From the NCBI RefSeq assembly GCF_025460835.1, contig NZ_JAMXAY010000004.1, positions 1 to 64,000 on the forward strand: DNA of 64,000 nt, read 5' to 3'. Under the pieces are notes generated by a model that searched no databases, was not told where the DNA came from, and saw only the letters and a list, made by a program, of their open reading frames with translations. This stretch comes from Parapedobacter soli. GTDB lineage: Bacteria > Bacteroidota > Bacteroidia > Sphingobacteriales > Sphingobacteriaceae. The first letter of the stretch is position 1; the number at the start of each line of letters is the position of its first letter. Shown in pieces: positions 34,873 through 43,508 of the stretch. The translations under genes and the position numbers were made by a program.

Positions 34873-37704
34873 TCAAAACGTTAGCTGTATACCTCCCGTA
34901 ATCACCCGCAATAACGGCAGGTTCAAACCACCCACTTCGGGATCCAGACGATTCCGGCGATCGTGTACCCAGAGGTTCTGTCCGTTGACCGATAGTCGTA
35001 AATGCTGTATGCCCAGTGCCTGGCACCACGTTTCCGGCAACTGCCACGCCAGTGCTACATTTGAGAGTCGTACGAAAAAAAGGTTTTCCAGCCAGGCATT
35101 GCTATTAAAACTCAGGTAGCTATGCTGGGTGTAATATTCGTTAAAGCCAGTCGAAAACCGTTGGATCGGTTTTTCATCGCCCGGATGCTGCCAACGATCC
35201 ATCACCCCTATGGGTTGATTACCGATTGCCGCTCCGGGGGCGGCAAACGCCTGTTCATAACGACGTTCTCGTTTATCTAATTGCAGTGCGACACTGATTG
35301 TTATCCCACCATAACGAAAGCTATTCTGCACGCCACCATAAATGGTACGGTATTTATCGCGCCAGATACGGTCGGCATCGTTGGCACTGCCGTTTCCGTC
35401 CACGTCGTCAAATTCATACTTTCCGGTCTCGGGATTTACGCCGACGTAATGATATACCCGGTTCCGATCCATGCTTTCACCAACCTGATACGTTGTTGCA
35501 TAACTACTCGCCGCGATGTTTGGATATGATAATAATTTGCGCTGGGGGAAACTCAGGTTAACTGCAGTATTCCACTCGAATTGGTCGCTTCGCAGGTTAA
35601 CCGAATAGACCTCCATCTCCCATCCGCTGTTCTGCACCTCGGCGGGCAAGTTAAACTGAACAGACGTAAAGCCGCTGATGGCGGGCAGTGGATACCCCAC
35701 CAACTGGTTACCACTCCGGTTGCGGTACCAAGCCAGAGTGCCGCGGACCCGATTATCCAGCACGCCGATTTCAAGTGCCGTTTCGAGCTTCCGGTTGGTC
35801 TCCCATTGATAGTCGGCATTGGCCAAGCGGGTGGGGGTAACCCCTGATACCTGATAGAGAAAGGAGTTGCTAAACGAATAAGCGGCAAGGTAGCCATAAT
35901 CATCAATCTGGTCACTGCCCGTAATGCCATAGCTGGCCCGTAGCTTGCCAAACGATAACCATGGCAGCGCGCGCTTTATGCCAACCTCCTCGGCAAACAA
36001 CCAAGCCGCCCCCACCGCACCGAAATTGCCCCAACGTTTGCCCGGCCCGAAGCGGCTACTGCCATCCCGCCGCGCCGTCAGGTTTAGAAAATAGCGGTCG
36101 TTTAATGCGTAATTGATGCGCGCAAAGGCCGCGAGGTAACGGTATTCGGTCTGCGGATTACTGTTAAACTGAAGCAGATCAGCTGCTCTTTTGTTGCGCA
36201 GAAGTTGTTCATTGGCAAAGCCGAATGCCCGGAACGCATGGCCTTCACTGTCCATCTGTTGAAACGTACTGCCCACCAACGCGAGCAGGTGACCGGGGCC
36301 TATCCGCATACGATAAGTCGCTTGAGGCTCGATATTCCAAGTAATCAACCTATTATCTTTCCACTCCACTTGGCTTTCCGGATTTAACGCTGGGTTCCGC
36401 GTACTGCCGGGGTTTGTCAATTCTTCATCCATCTCCAGTTGGTTAAACCCTATATTCACCTTCAATTCCAGCCGCTCCCATACTCGGTAGGCCATTGATG
36501 CCAGCACATTGCTGTTGCGATTAGTCTGGTCGTAAGGCTGGCGCAGATACCCCATCGGGTTGTTGTTGAAGGTAGTGCCCGGCCAATTGATATCCCCGTT
36601 TTCGTCAAGCATGTCTGGCGCATTTGGGGGGAGGGTCAGTGCCAATGGGGTGATATTATTGCGGAAGTTGGGCAAGTTCGTGTGATCCTGGCTGTAGGTG
36701 ATGGCCAGTTGTGCCCGTAGGCGGTCGTTTTCTCCTCCAGTACTGAGTGATGCATGTCCGCTTCCGCGCCTATAGCCGAAGTCGCCGGGGTAAACATTGC
36801 CTTGTTTCAAAAAACTGCCGCTGAGCAGGTAGCGCACCGCACTGCTGCCCCCACTCAACGAGGCTCGGGTGTCCGTGCGACCTGCTGTGCCACCCAGTAG
36901 TGCCCGCTGCCAGTCGGTATATTTGGTTTGATCATATTCCAGCAAGTCGCGCGCTGCGTTGCCGGTCATCGAGGCCGAGGGGGTATTGGCGTACGCTTCC
37001 CGCCGCATTTCCAAATATTGCTCGGTATTGAGCAAGTCCATGAATTTGCGCACTTTCCCTGCGCCGAAATTGGTGCCGACCGTGAGGCGGGCTTTTCCAA
37101 GCTGACCCATTTTTGTGGTGATTAGCACAACCCCATTGGCCCCACGGCTTCCGTAGATGGCCGTGGCATCAGCATCCTTGAGCACCTCAATGCTGGCGAT
37201 ATCACTTGGGTTGAGGGTGTTGAGCGGATTGGATTGAATGTAACCGCCCGGCTGCTGCAGGGAAGTTGAAGTGAACGGCACCCCGTCAATCAGATACAGC
37301 GGGTCATTTACACCTGGATCGGACCGTAAACTGTTCTGTCCACGGATGCGAACGGTAAATCCGGCACCGATTTCACCATTTTGTTGCTGGATGTCTACAC
37401 CGGCCATGTGGCCTTTGAGGGCTTCCAACGGATTTAGGACAGGTTGTTGCTCGATTTCTTTTGCCGTTACACGGGCGATGCTTCCGGTCCGTTCGCGGTC
37501 TTTCACAGTATAGTACCCCGCATTGATTTCTACTTCTTCGATGGCGAGCGTGTCCTTCCGTATGTTGACGGTATCTGCGCGATAGCCCGTAGCCGCGGGG
37601 GCCGGCGTGTTGCCGGCCGCCCAGGCACAGGTGCTTACGCATGGAAAGGACAGGATAAGGGCATAGCCAGCCCGTATGAATAGGTGTTGTTTCTTATTCA
37701 TCAT
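34873..37704 (-). CDS. SusC/RagA TonB-dependent transporter, short N-terminus
   Basis: A 943-residue outer-membrane transporter. After the signal peptide it has a TonB-box-like region (DTLAIEEVEINAGYYT), a plug with ALKGHMAGVDIQQQNGE and VLKDADATAIYGSRGANGVVLITTK, and a 22-strand barrel ending in ITGGIQLTF. The carboxypeptidase-D-like N-terminal domain usual in SusC is absent. The cargo is unknown; peptides or glycans are both possible given the downstream TlpA gene. Confidence 0.93.
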   Translation of the reverse strand: MMNKKQHLFIRAGYALILSFPCVSTCAWAAGNTPAPAATGYRADTVNIRKDTLAIEEVEINAGYYTVKDRERTGSIARVTAKEIEQQPVLNPLEALKGHMAGVDIQQQNGEIGAGFTVRIRGQNSLRSDPGVNDPLYLIDGVPFTSTSLQQPGGYIQSNPLNTLNPSDIASIEVLKDADATAIYGSRGANGVVLITTKMGQLGKARLTVGTNFGAGKVRKFMDLLNTEQYLEMRREAYANTPSASMTGNAARDLLEYDQTKYTDWQRALLGGTAGRTDTRASLSGGSSAVRYLLSGSFLKQGNVYPGDFGYRRGSGHASLSTGGENDRLRAQLAITYSQDHTNLPNFRNNITPLALTLPPNAPDMLDENGDINWPGTTFNNNPMGYLRQPYDQTNRNSNVLASMAYRVWERLELKVNIGFNQLEMDEELTNPGSTRNPALNPESQVEWKDNRLITWNIEPQATYRMRIGPGHLLALVGSTFQQMDSEGHAFRAFGFANEQLLRNKRAADLLQFNSNPQTEYRYLAAFARINYALNDRYFLNLTARRDGSSRFGPGKRWGNFGAVGAAWLFAEEVGIKRALPWLSFGKLRASYGITGSDQIDDYGYLAAYSFSNSFLYQVSGVTPTRLANADYQWETNRKLETALEIGVLDNRVRGTLAWYRNRSGNQLVGYPLPAISGFTSVQFNLPAEVQNSGWEMEVYSVNLRSDQFEWNTAVNLSFPQRKLLSYPNIAASSYATTYQVGESMDRNRVYHYVGVNPETGKYEFDDVDGNGSANDADRIWRDKYRTIYGGVQNSFRYGGITISVALQLDKRERRYEQAFAAPGAAIGNQPIGVMDRWQHPGDEKPIQRFSTGFNEYYTQHSYLSFNSNAWLENLFFVRLSNVALAWQLPETWCQALGIQHLRLSVNGQNLWVHDRRNRLDPEVGGLNLPLLRVITGGIQLTF

Positions 37705-38245
37705 GAGTTATTAGGTCATCAATAATGGTTAACGAGTCTTCGATCGATTCAACTCGACAGCTAACTCGGCTTTTTAGGTTTCTTGGCAAAAAGAATGCAA
37801 AAGGCATCCATTCCGCCTATTTTGTCGGATTTTTTCTTCATTTTTACCCTTTGGTTTAGTAAGTGGCGTAGGGTACATAAAAGGGCTGGTTAGGCTTCCA
37901 TACGGTCGCAAAAAAAGTATGGATTGGAATCCTGCCTCCACGTGGCCCCTTATGTTTCCGACACAAGACACGCTTCTACAACAGGACCCAATCCACTAGT
38001 GGCAAAGATAGCCAAATGTGTGGATATGGGTATATACCTGTTGCCTCGTCTCTTGTATCGGATTTTTGGGGAACGAGACCTTCAATGTATTTACCTACAT
38101 CAGTTATATGTAATCATTCATTTATGCCATAGGCACTGTGTTTTTCTTGTCAACTCATTCATGCTGCATCCGCTTCGTGGGGATGGTTGAACAAAGATAC
38201 GCATACAAATAGTAAATCAAAAATATTCGTTTAAAAATATTTTTT
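37705..38245. other. Divergent intergenic region between susC and a plus-strand gene
   Basis: No convincing gene in 541 bases. On the minus strand TATCTTTG occurs at 38003-38010 and at 38192-38199; either could be the -7 element for susC, leaving a leader of about 290 or 480 bases. A long leader leaves room for RNA-level control, but no known riboswitch fold was recognised. Confidence 0.45.
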
Positions 38246-38794
38246 ATGGATAACAAATCATTGATATACAAAGATATAATCAGAGAATTAAATAAGAAAT
38301 CAGGAGACAAGCTACTCAAAACAAGAGCGATATTGGTTTTATCAAGAGGAACAATAGGTAAAAAGATAAGTGTTGATGGACAAACAATTGGCAGCCTTGA
38401 AGAAGGAGAGACCGGCGGTCACACAGACAAACTCAGCGCATTGATTCTTTTCTACGGTTACACGCATAAGGAGTTTTATGATTTCGACAAACCGCTGCCT
38501 ACCGAAAGGCAGCTAAAAAGCCGGATGAAAAGGTTTCACGAGGCCATCGGTTCCGACGCATACAAAATCATCTATGACCGACCTGATCTTATCGACCTTA
38601 TTGAGTTCAGGCTTTTAGCAACCGACCTCTTCAGTGAGTGGGTCACCGCCGAGCAGGTCATTTCCTATTGCAAAACAAAATACAAGTTCGAATACCTCCC
38701 CTCCAGCACACCCAACACCCTAGACAATGCCGTAAAAAAAGGCTGGCTAGCGGTGGACGAAAAGGCGAAGCCTAAAAGGTATAGGAAGAAATAG
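38246..38794 (+). CDS. Hypothetical protein, possibly DNA-binding
   Basis: A 182-residue soluble, basic protein that I do not recognise. The N-terminal half begins like a helix-turn-helix (KTRAILVLSRGTIGKKISVD, then QTIGSLEEGETGGHTDKLSALILFY, reminiscent of XRE-type repeats). The C-terminal 60 residues (SEWVTAEQVISYCKTKYKF, NTLDNAVKKGWL) look like a winged helix. It is AT-rich, single, and lies next to a toxin-antitoxin pair, so it may have arrived with it. Confidence 0.65.
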   Translation: MDNKSLIYKDIIRELNKKSGDKLLKTRAILVLSRGTIGKKISVDGQTIGSLEEGETGGHTDKLSALILFYGYTHKEFYDFDKPLPTERQLKSRMKRFHEAIGSDAYKIIYDRPDLIDLIEFRLLATDLFSEWVTAEQVISYCKTKYKFEYLPSSTPNTLDNAVKKGWLAVDEKAKPKRYRKK

Positions 38795-38931
38795 GTAAAA
38801 CTTCTCCTTCTGCCGCGTCATCTAAAGCTTGTCCTTAAATAGCTCCAGACCGTTATGGTCGCTAAAAGTACTGAGACAAATAATGTGGTTTTGTCAAAAT
38901 TATTCGTTATTTTCGCATAAAACGAATTGGC

Positions 38932-39165
38932 ATGTATACGGCGATTAAAGGTGTTTACGAAAATGGTGTACTTAGGCTTTTAGAACCTGTCCGCGGTATC
39001 AAGAAGGCTGACGTAGTGATCACGTTTCTTAATGAGGAAAGATTGAATTCCAAAAAGGTTAGGAAGCCAGGGGGACTTCTGCGCTTACAGCATCACAAAG
39101 GTAAGCTTCTCGATATTCCTGAAGACTTCAACGACCCCATTGAGGACATGAAGGATTATATGTAA
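38932..39165 (+). CDS. VapB-type antitoxin (DUF104/DUF2281-like)
   Basis: A 77-residue antitoxin. The N-terminus YTAIKGVYENGVLRLLEPV is the DUF104/AF2212-type beta-barrel start, and the tail GGLLRLQHHKGKLLDIPEDF with DPIEDMKDYM is the toxin-wrapping segment typical of DUF2281 antitoxins. Its TAA overlaps the toxin ATG by one base (TAATG). Confidence 0.85.
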   Translation: MYTAIKGVYENGVLRLLEPVRGIKKADVVITFLNEERLNSKKVRKPGGLLRLQHHKGKLLDIPEDFNDPIEDMKDYM

Positions 39166-39566
39166 TGCAAATCCTAATTGACACACAAATCCTGATTTGG
39201 TTTCAGCTTAACCATCCAAATTTGAGAGCGACTGCTTTAGAATTGATTACTGACAGCAAACATACTATTTACGTATCTGATATCAGCCTCTACGAAATCA
39301 CAATTAAACAAACGATTAGTAAGCTCCCTGACTTCAATGTTGATATTACGGACATCATAACGGTAGGAAAAGAAGATGGATTCAATTTCATACCGCTTAG
39401 TCATGAAACGATAGCCGAATACGCTCAGGTCCCGTTGCATGAAAACCATCGTGATCCTTTTGACCGAATGATTATCGCTACTGCAAAGGCACATGATTTG
39501 GCAATCCTGTCGACAGATGAAAAGTTTGAAGGGTACCAACATTACGTACCGATTATCCGAACATGA
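39165..39566 (+). CDS. VapC-type PIN-domain toxin
   Basis: A 133-residue PIN-domain endoribonuclease. The metal-binding acidic residues are visible: D6 (ILIDTQILIW), E44 (SLYEITIKQ), D97 and D100 (HRDPFDRMIIATA) and D118 (LSTDEKF). VapC toxins cleave tRNA or rRNA until held by the antitoxin encoded just upstream. The pair appears intact, and is the functional counterpart of the broken pair at 62.6-62.9 kb, from which it differs in sequence. Confidence 0.9.
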   Translation: MQILIDTQILIWFQLNHPNLRATALELITDSKHTIYVSDISLYEITIKQTISKLPDFNVDITDIITVGKEDGFNFIPLSHETIAEYAQVPLHENHRDPFDRMIIATAKAHDLAILSTDEKFEGYQHYVPIIRT

Positions 39567-39584
39567 CGCTGACACACTCCTCAC

Positions 39585-40610
39585 CTACAGCCCATACCCT
39601 ACCAACTCATCTCCAAACAACGCAAACAAACGCTGCTTTTTCACCAAAAAACCTTTGAACGGTTTCATCGGTATCTTGGGAATATAAAAGCTGTATTGGT
39701 AAGTGCCACGCTCATCTAAATCATACACATCAATGACAATATGCTGCTCAAAATCATCCCTGCTTTCATTGGCGGCCATGATGTTGCTGTGCACATACAA
39801 CAAATTGCCATCCACCGCACTGTGCACATTCACCGGCATGGGCGGCGAGGCAAGTGTAGTCGTCATCGAATCCAGACGCCCCACTTTTATTTTCGCTTGG
39901 CTGATGGTATCAATGGTGTTTGCCCAGTATTGAACCACCAGATTCGTATCTGCAACGAGGTATTGATTTCGGTTGGTGTAAACGTATACTACCCGGTTGT
40001 TCGCGCCATCGGCATGTAGCTTACCATAAGTGCAGAAAAAACCGTCCACCTGCTTCTCCAAAAGGTCGGTATGCCATTTGGGGGCTTTCATGCCGTCCTG
40101 CCACTTACCGAGTGCATTTTCGCTGTTTACCATGCCCAGCATCACAAGCCCCCGATCAGAAGTAGGCGCCGCCTGCAAGAAATAAACGCTATCCATTAGT
40201 TCATAGGCCCACCATTGACCGCGCCAGCCGTAGCGTACGAAAGGTTTGATGCCGTCCAGGATATAAAAATAATTGCCCTGCACGCGCAGGGCGAGTTGCT
40301 CAAAGCCAAATCGGGCCGATTGAATCGGGGTGCTCGCGATATCTAGCGTATGGAGCCCTGCCTGCCAGCTATGCATGATGCGGTTATGGTTACCAAGGTA
40401 AAGGCTGTCGCTTGTGATACCGGCCAAATAAAAATCGTAGTTGGACAGGGTCAGACGGACTGTTGGTTGGAGTGTAGACTGTAGGGTACGCGAGAACCCA
40501 AGAAATTGTTGGTTTGCGCGTAACGGCCTGTTATAATATAACCAGCCTATGCAAACTACAGCCATAACAGTGCATCCAACAAGCCATATGAATTTCGCTC
40601 TGCCTTGCAT
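39585..40610 (-). CDS. Membrane-anchored propeller-like protein of the MauE module
   Basis: A 341-residue protein with one N-terminal TM (KFIWLVGCTVMAVVCIGWLYY) and a large extracytoplasmic beta-rich region, with repeats such as LYLGNHNRIMHSW, YFYILDGIKPFVRYGW and VVYVYTNRNQYLVADTNL that suggest a propeller. No family name is known to me. It is last in a three-gene unit with a Cys-rich secreted protein and a MauE/DoxX protein, an arrangement that recurs in Bacteroidota. Confidence 0.7.
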   Translation of the reverse strand: MQGRAKFIWLVGCTVMAVVCIGWLYYNRPLRANQQFLGFSRTLQSTLQPTVRLTLSNYDFYLAGITSDSLYLGNHNRIMHSWQAGLHTLDIASTPIQSARFGFEQLALRVQGNYFYILDGIKPFVRYGWRGQWWAYELMDSVYFLQAAPTSDRGLVMLGMVNSENALGKWQDGMKAPKWHTDLLEKQVDGFFCTYGKLHADGANNRVVYVYTNRNQYLVADTNLVVQYWANTIDTISQAKIKVGRLDSMTTTLASPPMPVNVHSAVDGNLLYVHSNIMAANESRDDFEQHIVIDVYDLDERGTYQYSFYIPKIPMKPFKGFLVKKQRLFALFGDELVGYGL

Positions 40611-40693
40611 ATCAGAAAGATTTTAAAAATGAGCGCCGGAAACCAATGTCCCAGCGCCCCCTTCCCCCTTTAAATAGGAGATAGAAGTGAAGA

Positions 40694-41002
40694 TTATTGG
40701 ATGGACCGATACAACGCAACGCACGATTCAGACGCGACGTTTTCCAAGTGTGCCTGCACCAAGTTCCCAGATTGGGATCCGGCCGTCGCCTCGCACATAC
40801 ACGGAAAATCCGTCACATTGGTCTGGCAAGTTTGTTCCTCCTCTTCTACGCAATCCTGACAAGGTATCCCCGCTTCAGGATCAAAATACTTCCTCACCGG
40901 CTCGTCCACAGCCGACGGTTTCTGGATGACCCCTTGGGCCACCACGCCTCCCACTGACACCACTGCGGCCAGTACGAGTGCGATTAATTGCTTTCTTCCC
41001 AT
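40694..41002 (-). CDS. Cys-rich secreted small protein (DUF6520-like)
   Basis: A 102-residue protein with a signal peptide (GRKQLIALVLAAVVSVGGVVAQ). The mature part has six cysteines in two clusters (IPCQDCVEE, QTCQTN, FPCMCEAT) plus one near the end (SESCVAL). Size, signal and Cys spacing resemble DUF6520 proteins. Its neighbour upstream encodes a MauE/DoxX redox membrane protein, so this is a candidate disulfide-bonded substrate (inference). Confidence 0.7.
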   Translation of the reverse strand: MGRKQLIALVLAAVVSVGGVVAQGVIQKPSAVDEPVRKYFDPEAGIPCQDCVEEEEQTCQTNVTDFPCMCEATAGSQSGNLVQAHLENVASESCVALYRSIQ

Positions 41003-41070
41003 GAGATAAGCAAGTTAAATTATGTAAGCACCTACTCTATTTCTCCGGTTTTCGGCGTCCCCGGTTTTTT

Positions 41071-41454
41071 TTATTCCTTCAATATGCCATACACCGACAT
41101 CCCGATAAATGCCAGGTTTATATACACATGGTCCTTCAACGATAACGACTCGAACAGCGCATTGCACCCACAAGGTGGACGGTCTGCTCCGCTCATCAGC
41201 ACGCTAATGTAAATCGTGAAACCCACCATCAGTGTAAAGAACCCGTAATAGCCGATAAGCCGCGTCCACGGAAGGAAAAGCAATACCGCAATAGCCAACT
41301 CGGCAATAGGAATCGACCACGACACGAATGTTTCATGCCCCGTGAGGATGGGCGATTTGCCCACCTGGATCTCAAATGCCGTCCGGTGTGCCAGCTTGTC
41401 CACGCCGGAATAAACAAAAAGAGCAAAACAGGCTATCAACATCAGCAATTTCAT
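41071..41454 (-). CDS. MauE/DoxX-family membrane protein
   Basis: A 127-residue protein with four hydrophobic helices (KLLMLIACFALFVYSGVDKL; SWSIPIAELAIAVLLFL; LIGYYGFFTLMVGFTIYISV; VYINLAFIGMSVYGIL) and the PPCGCNALFESL loop characteristic of the MauE/DoxX group. MauE supports disulfide formation in methylamine dehydrogenase; Bacteroidota relatives are thought to act in periplasmic redox. It starts the three-gene unit; TACCTTTG on the minus strand just upstream (41477-41484) fits a -7 element. Confidence 0.85.
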   Translation of the reverse strand: MKLLMLIACFALFVYSGVDKLAHRTAFEIQVGKSPILTGHETFVSWSIPIAELAIAVLLFLPWTRLIGYYGFFTLMVGFTIYISVLMSGADRPPCGCNALFESLSLKDHVYINLAFIGMSVYGILKE

Positions 41455-41974
41455 CGTTCATTAGGATTATAGAGCAAAGGTAAACTGCCGTTTTACCTTT
41501 TGGATGCGAACAGCTTCACAGAAAAACCGAATCGGGTGTGAAGCGCTTCACTCTTTTCAAAAAACGGCCATTTTCAACGGCGACTTCTCGAAAATCGCTG
41601 ACCGGAAATCGTGGGAAACCGGTCGATGATTGTATCGTCATGATGGATGGATGGAAACTACCGATCGCTATATGTAACCTACAAGGGTGTTATTCGCCCG
41701 AACGACCATCCCTTTTTGCATCGGCGATCGGTTGTAGTAGCTAACCGACAGGAGATCCAGCGCAACCGCCCGAACGTTTAAAACCACATGTTGGCACATG
41801 GCAATCCCCAACCGGGAATCGCCATATGATCATCATTGTACTACTTTCGTCGGGCAGGGATTTAAACGTATAGCCAGTAGCAGCCCATCACCCATCAAAG
41901 AGAACTAAGCACCGACCGGTCTATCCAAGCAACCGTTGTTTGTTTTATGAAAACCAACCGTCGATTCCGTGGTC
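41455..41974. other. Intergenic region between the MauE unit and the HTH operon
   Basis: 520 bases without a convincing gene. It includes the MauE-side -7 element and an inverted repeat ACCGATCGC (41660-41668) / GCGATCGGT (41724-41732) with a 55-base spacer, of unknown meaning. Confidence 0.4.
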
Positions 41975-42301
41975 TTACGCTGCGCCTTTCGCTTCCTCAG
42001 GTTGCATATACCGATAAGGCAGCCGCTCCTGCCGGTGTCGTTGATACAAGCGTCTCACCTCCTCGGCATTATAGTAATCGCTTTTCCCTTGGCGGTCTAC
42101 CGGGTGTAGCAGTCGCCCGCGCACCCAAGCATAAAACGTGGTGCGGCCGATATGCAATTCGCTGCATGCCCATGTGGTGTCGATGAATTCCGGCAGTATT
42201 TTCACTTCTTTAACCGGTTTAGGTAGCCGCACTTCCAGTAGGTCATTTGTTCGTTGGTGTTCGCGGAGAATTTCTTCCCAAAGGGTGTACATGTTCTTCA
42301 T
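41975..42301 (-). CDS. Helix-turn-helix protein
   Basis: A 108-residue protein with a MerR/excisionase-like HTH in the middle (TTWACSELHIGRTTFYAWVRGRLL, then NAEEVRRLYQRHRQ) and a charged start. Such proteins are either excisionases or small regulators in Bacteroidota. It is the last gene of a triplet, 22 bases downstream of the Crp-like gene. The DNA target is unknown. Confidence 0.75.
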   Translation of the reverse strand: MKNMYTLWEEILREHQRTNDLLEVRLPKPVKEVKILPEFIDTTWACSELHIGRTTFYAWVRGRLLHPVDRQGKSDYYNAEEVRRLYQRHRQERLPYRYMQPEEAKGAA

Positions 42302-42323
42302 TATTATACGATTTAGTTAGGTA

Positions 42324-42983
42324 TTAACGTTGCCGTCTGCTCCTGTAGAGACTGAAGCCGGCATCCTTCTGTTTGTTCAACCATTCGCGTGTCGTTTCAA
42401 GGTAGCTTGCCAGCACAGCGTCGGGAAACACGGCCAGTGCATCGTCCCATTGTTGCAACAACCAGCAGACCCGTTCGGCAACGGATGTCGCGGCACGAAT
42501 GGCCGTAAGTCGTTCATATTCGCGTTTACGCATGGCCAATAGCCACAGCGCTGTGAGCCGCCATGCATCCGGGTGTGTGTCGCAGCAATGCCAATAGGCT
42601 TCTGCACCGATTGATAGCACCGTTCCCTCTTGCTCCACAATCGCCGTATAATGGCTTTTCTCCCGGGTAGGCAGTGTATCCGGCAGGATGAAATCGCCTT
42701 GCCGACGTATCCATAATACAGCGCCACCGCGCACTCCTTCATACGCTACGGCACTACTATCCAGTAGAAAATACACACGTTCCGGAAAGTTACCCGCGGC
42801 CACCAATACGGTGGCTTTGGGTAACTCTTGCCGACGGAGCGAATAACGCAGTGCTTCCAGAAATGCTGCGTCCAATGGTTTATGCAATGGCCGGTACAGG
42901 TGATGCAGTGCCGCAATGACCTGCTCCAGTTCGGCATTCGATGCGTCATACATCGGAAACGCTGATGCGGCAACGGTTTTCAT
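42324..42983 (-). CDS. Crp/Fnr-like cyclic-nucleotide-binding protein
   Basis: A 219-residue protein with a cNMP-type beta barrel (ELPKATVLVAAGNFPERVYFLLDSSAVAYEG, FILPDT) and a C-terminal helical region (VAERVCWLLQQWDDALAVFPDAVLASYLETTREWLNKQK) that aligns with the HTH region of Bacteroidota Crp relatives but is weakly conserved. Ligand-contacting residues of true Crp are not evident. Its ATG overlaps the upstream stop (ATGA). Confidence 0.8.
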   Translation of the reverse strand: MKTVAASAFPMYDASNAELEQVIAALHHLYRPLHKPLDAAFLEALRYSLRRQELPKATVLVAAGNFPERVYFLLDSSAVAYEGVRGGAVLWIRRQGDFILPDTLPTREKSHYTAIVEQEGTVLSIGAEAYWHCCDTHPDAWRLTALWLLAMRKREYERLTAIRAATSVAERVCWLLQQWDDALAVFPDAVLASYLETTREWLNKQKDAGFSLYRSRRQR

Positions 42984-43381
42984 GCGGAATCGCCGTGCTC
43001 GGTGATCACGAAACGGAGGAAATCGCCCGTCCGGGCGGTCGGCGCCGGCTCACCGGCAGACGTATTTGATTCCGAGCGGATGTACTTCGTGCTAGCCCGT
43101 ATAGACTGTTCAGGTTTAACAAGTTCAAGCGGCAGCTGGTAATCGATGGCATAAGCAATCTGCCGCGCCCATAGATACGCGATTCCTTCCTCCAAGTTTT
43201 CCGCGTACTCCAGTTGCTCTTCGGTGAGGACAAACCGGGTTTCTAAAAATTCACCTAATCCGCTAATGGCCAGCATCGCTTCCGCTTGCCGGTCATGTTC
43301 GCTTAAGCCGCTCAACCAAGCGTTGTACTGTACCACCCCCGCGGGGGTAAAATCAAATTGTACTGTTAAGTCCTTTTCCAT
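42980..43381 (-). CDS. Hypothetical acidic protein, first of the regulatory triplet
   Basis: A 133-residue acidic soluble protein (EKDLTVQFDFTPAGVVQYNAW, then HDRQAEAMLAISGLGEFLE) without a recognised domain. The start at 43381 is the in-frame ATG next to the conserved-looking first strand. It is translationally coupled to the Crp-like gene, so a shared function is likely, but none can be named. Confidence 0.65.
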   Translation of the reverse strand: MEKDLTVQFDFTPAGVVQYNAWLSGLSEHDRQAEAMLAISGLGEFLETRFVLTEEQLEYAENLEEGIAYLWARQIAYAIDYQLPLELVKPEQSIRASTKYIRSESNTSAGEPAPTARTGDFLRFVITEHGDSA

Positions 43382-43508
43382 GACGTAAGTTTGATTATTG
43401 TTAATGAAACGACCGAACACACGTCGGTCACCATTGCAAACCTATCGCCCTGCGCAAGAAAAACCAATGTTTTTAGGGATTTAAAGGGATTGGATGGGTG
43501 CTGCCCAC

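Noticed and set aside
37774-37971. 65-codon ORF in the susC leader
   Set aside because: No domain, no start context and no signs of conservation that can be seen; kept only as leader sequence.
41538-41744. 68-codon plus-strand ORF between the MauE unit and the HTH operon
   Set aside because: No recognisable features; composition like random sequence.
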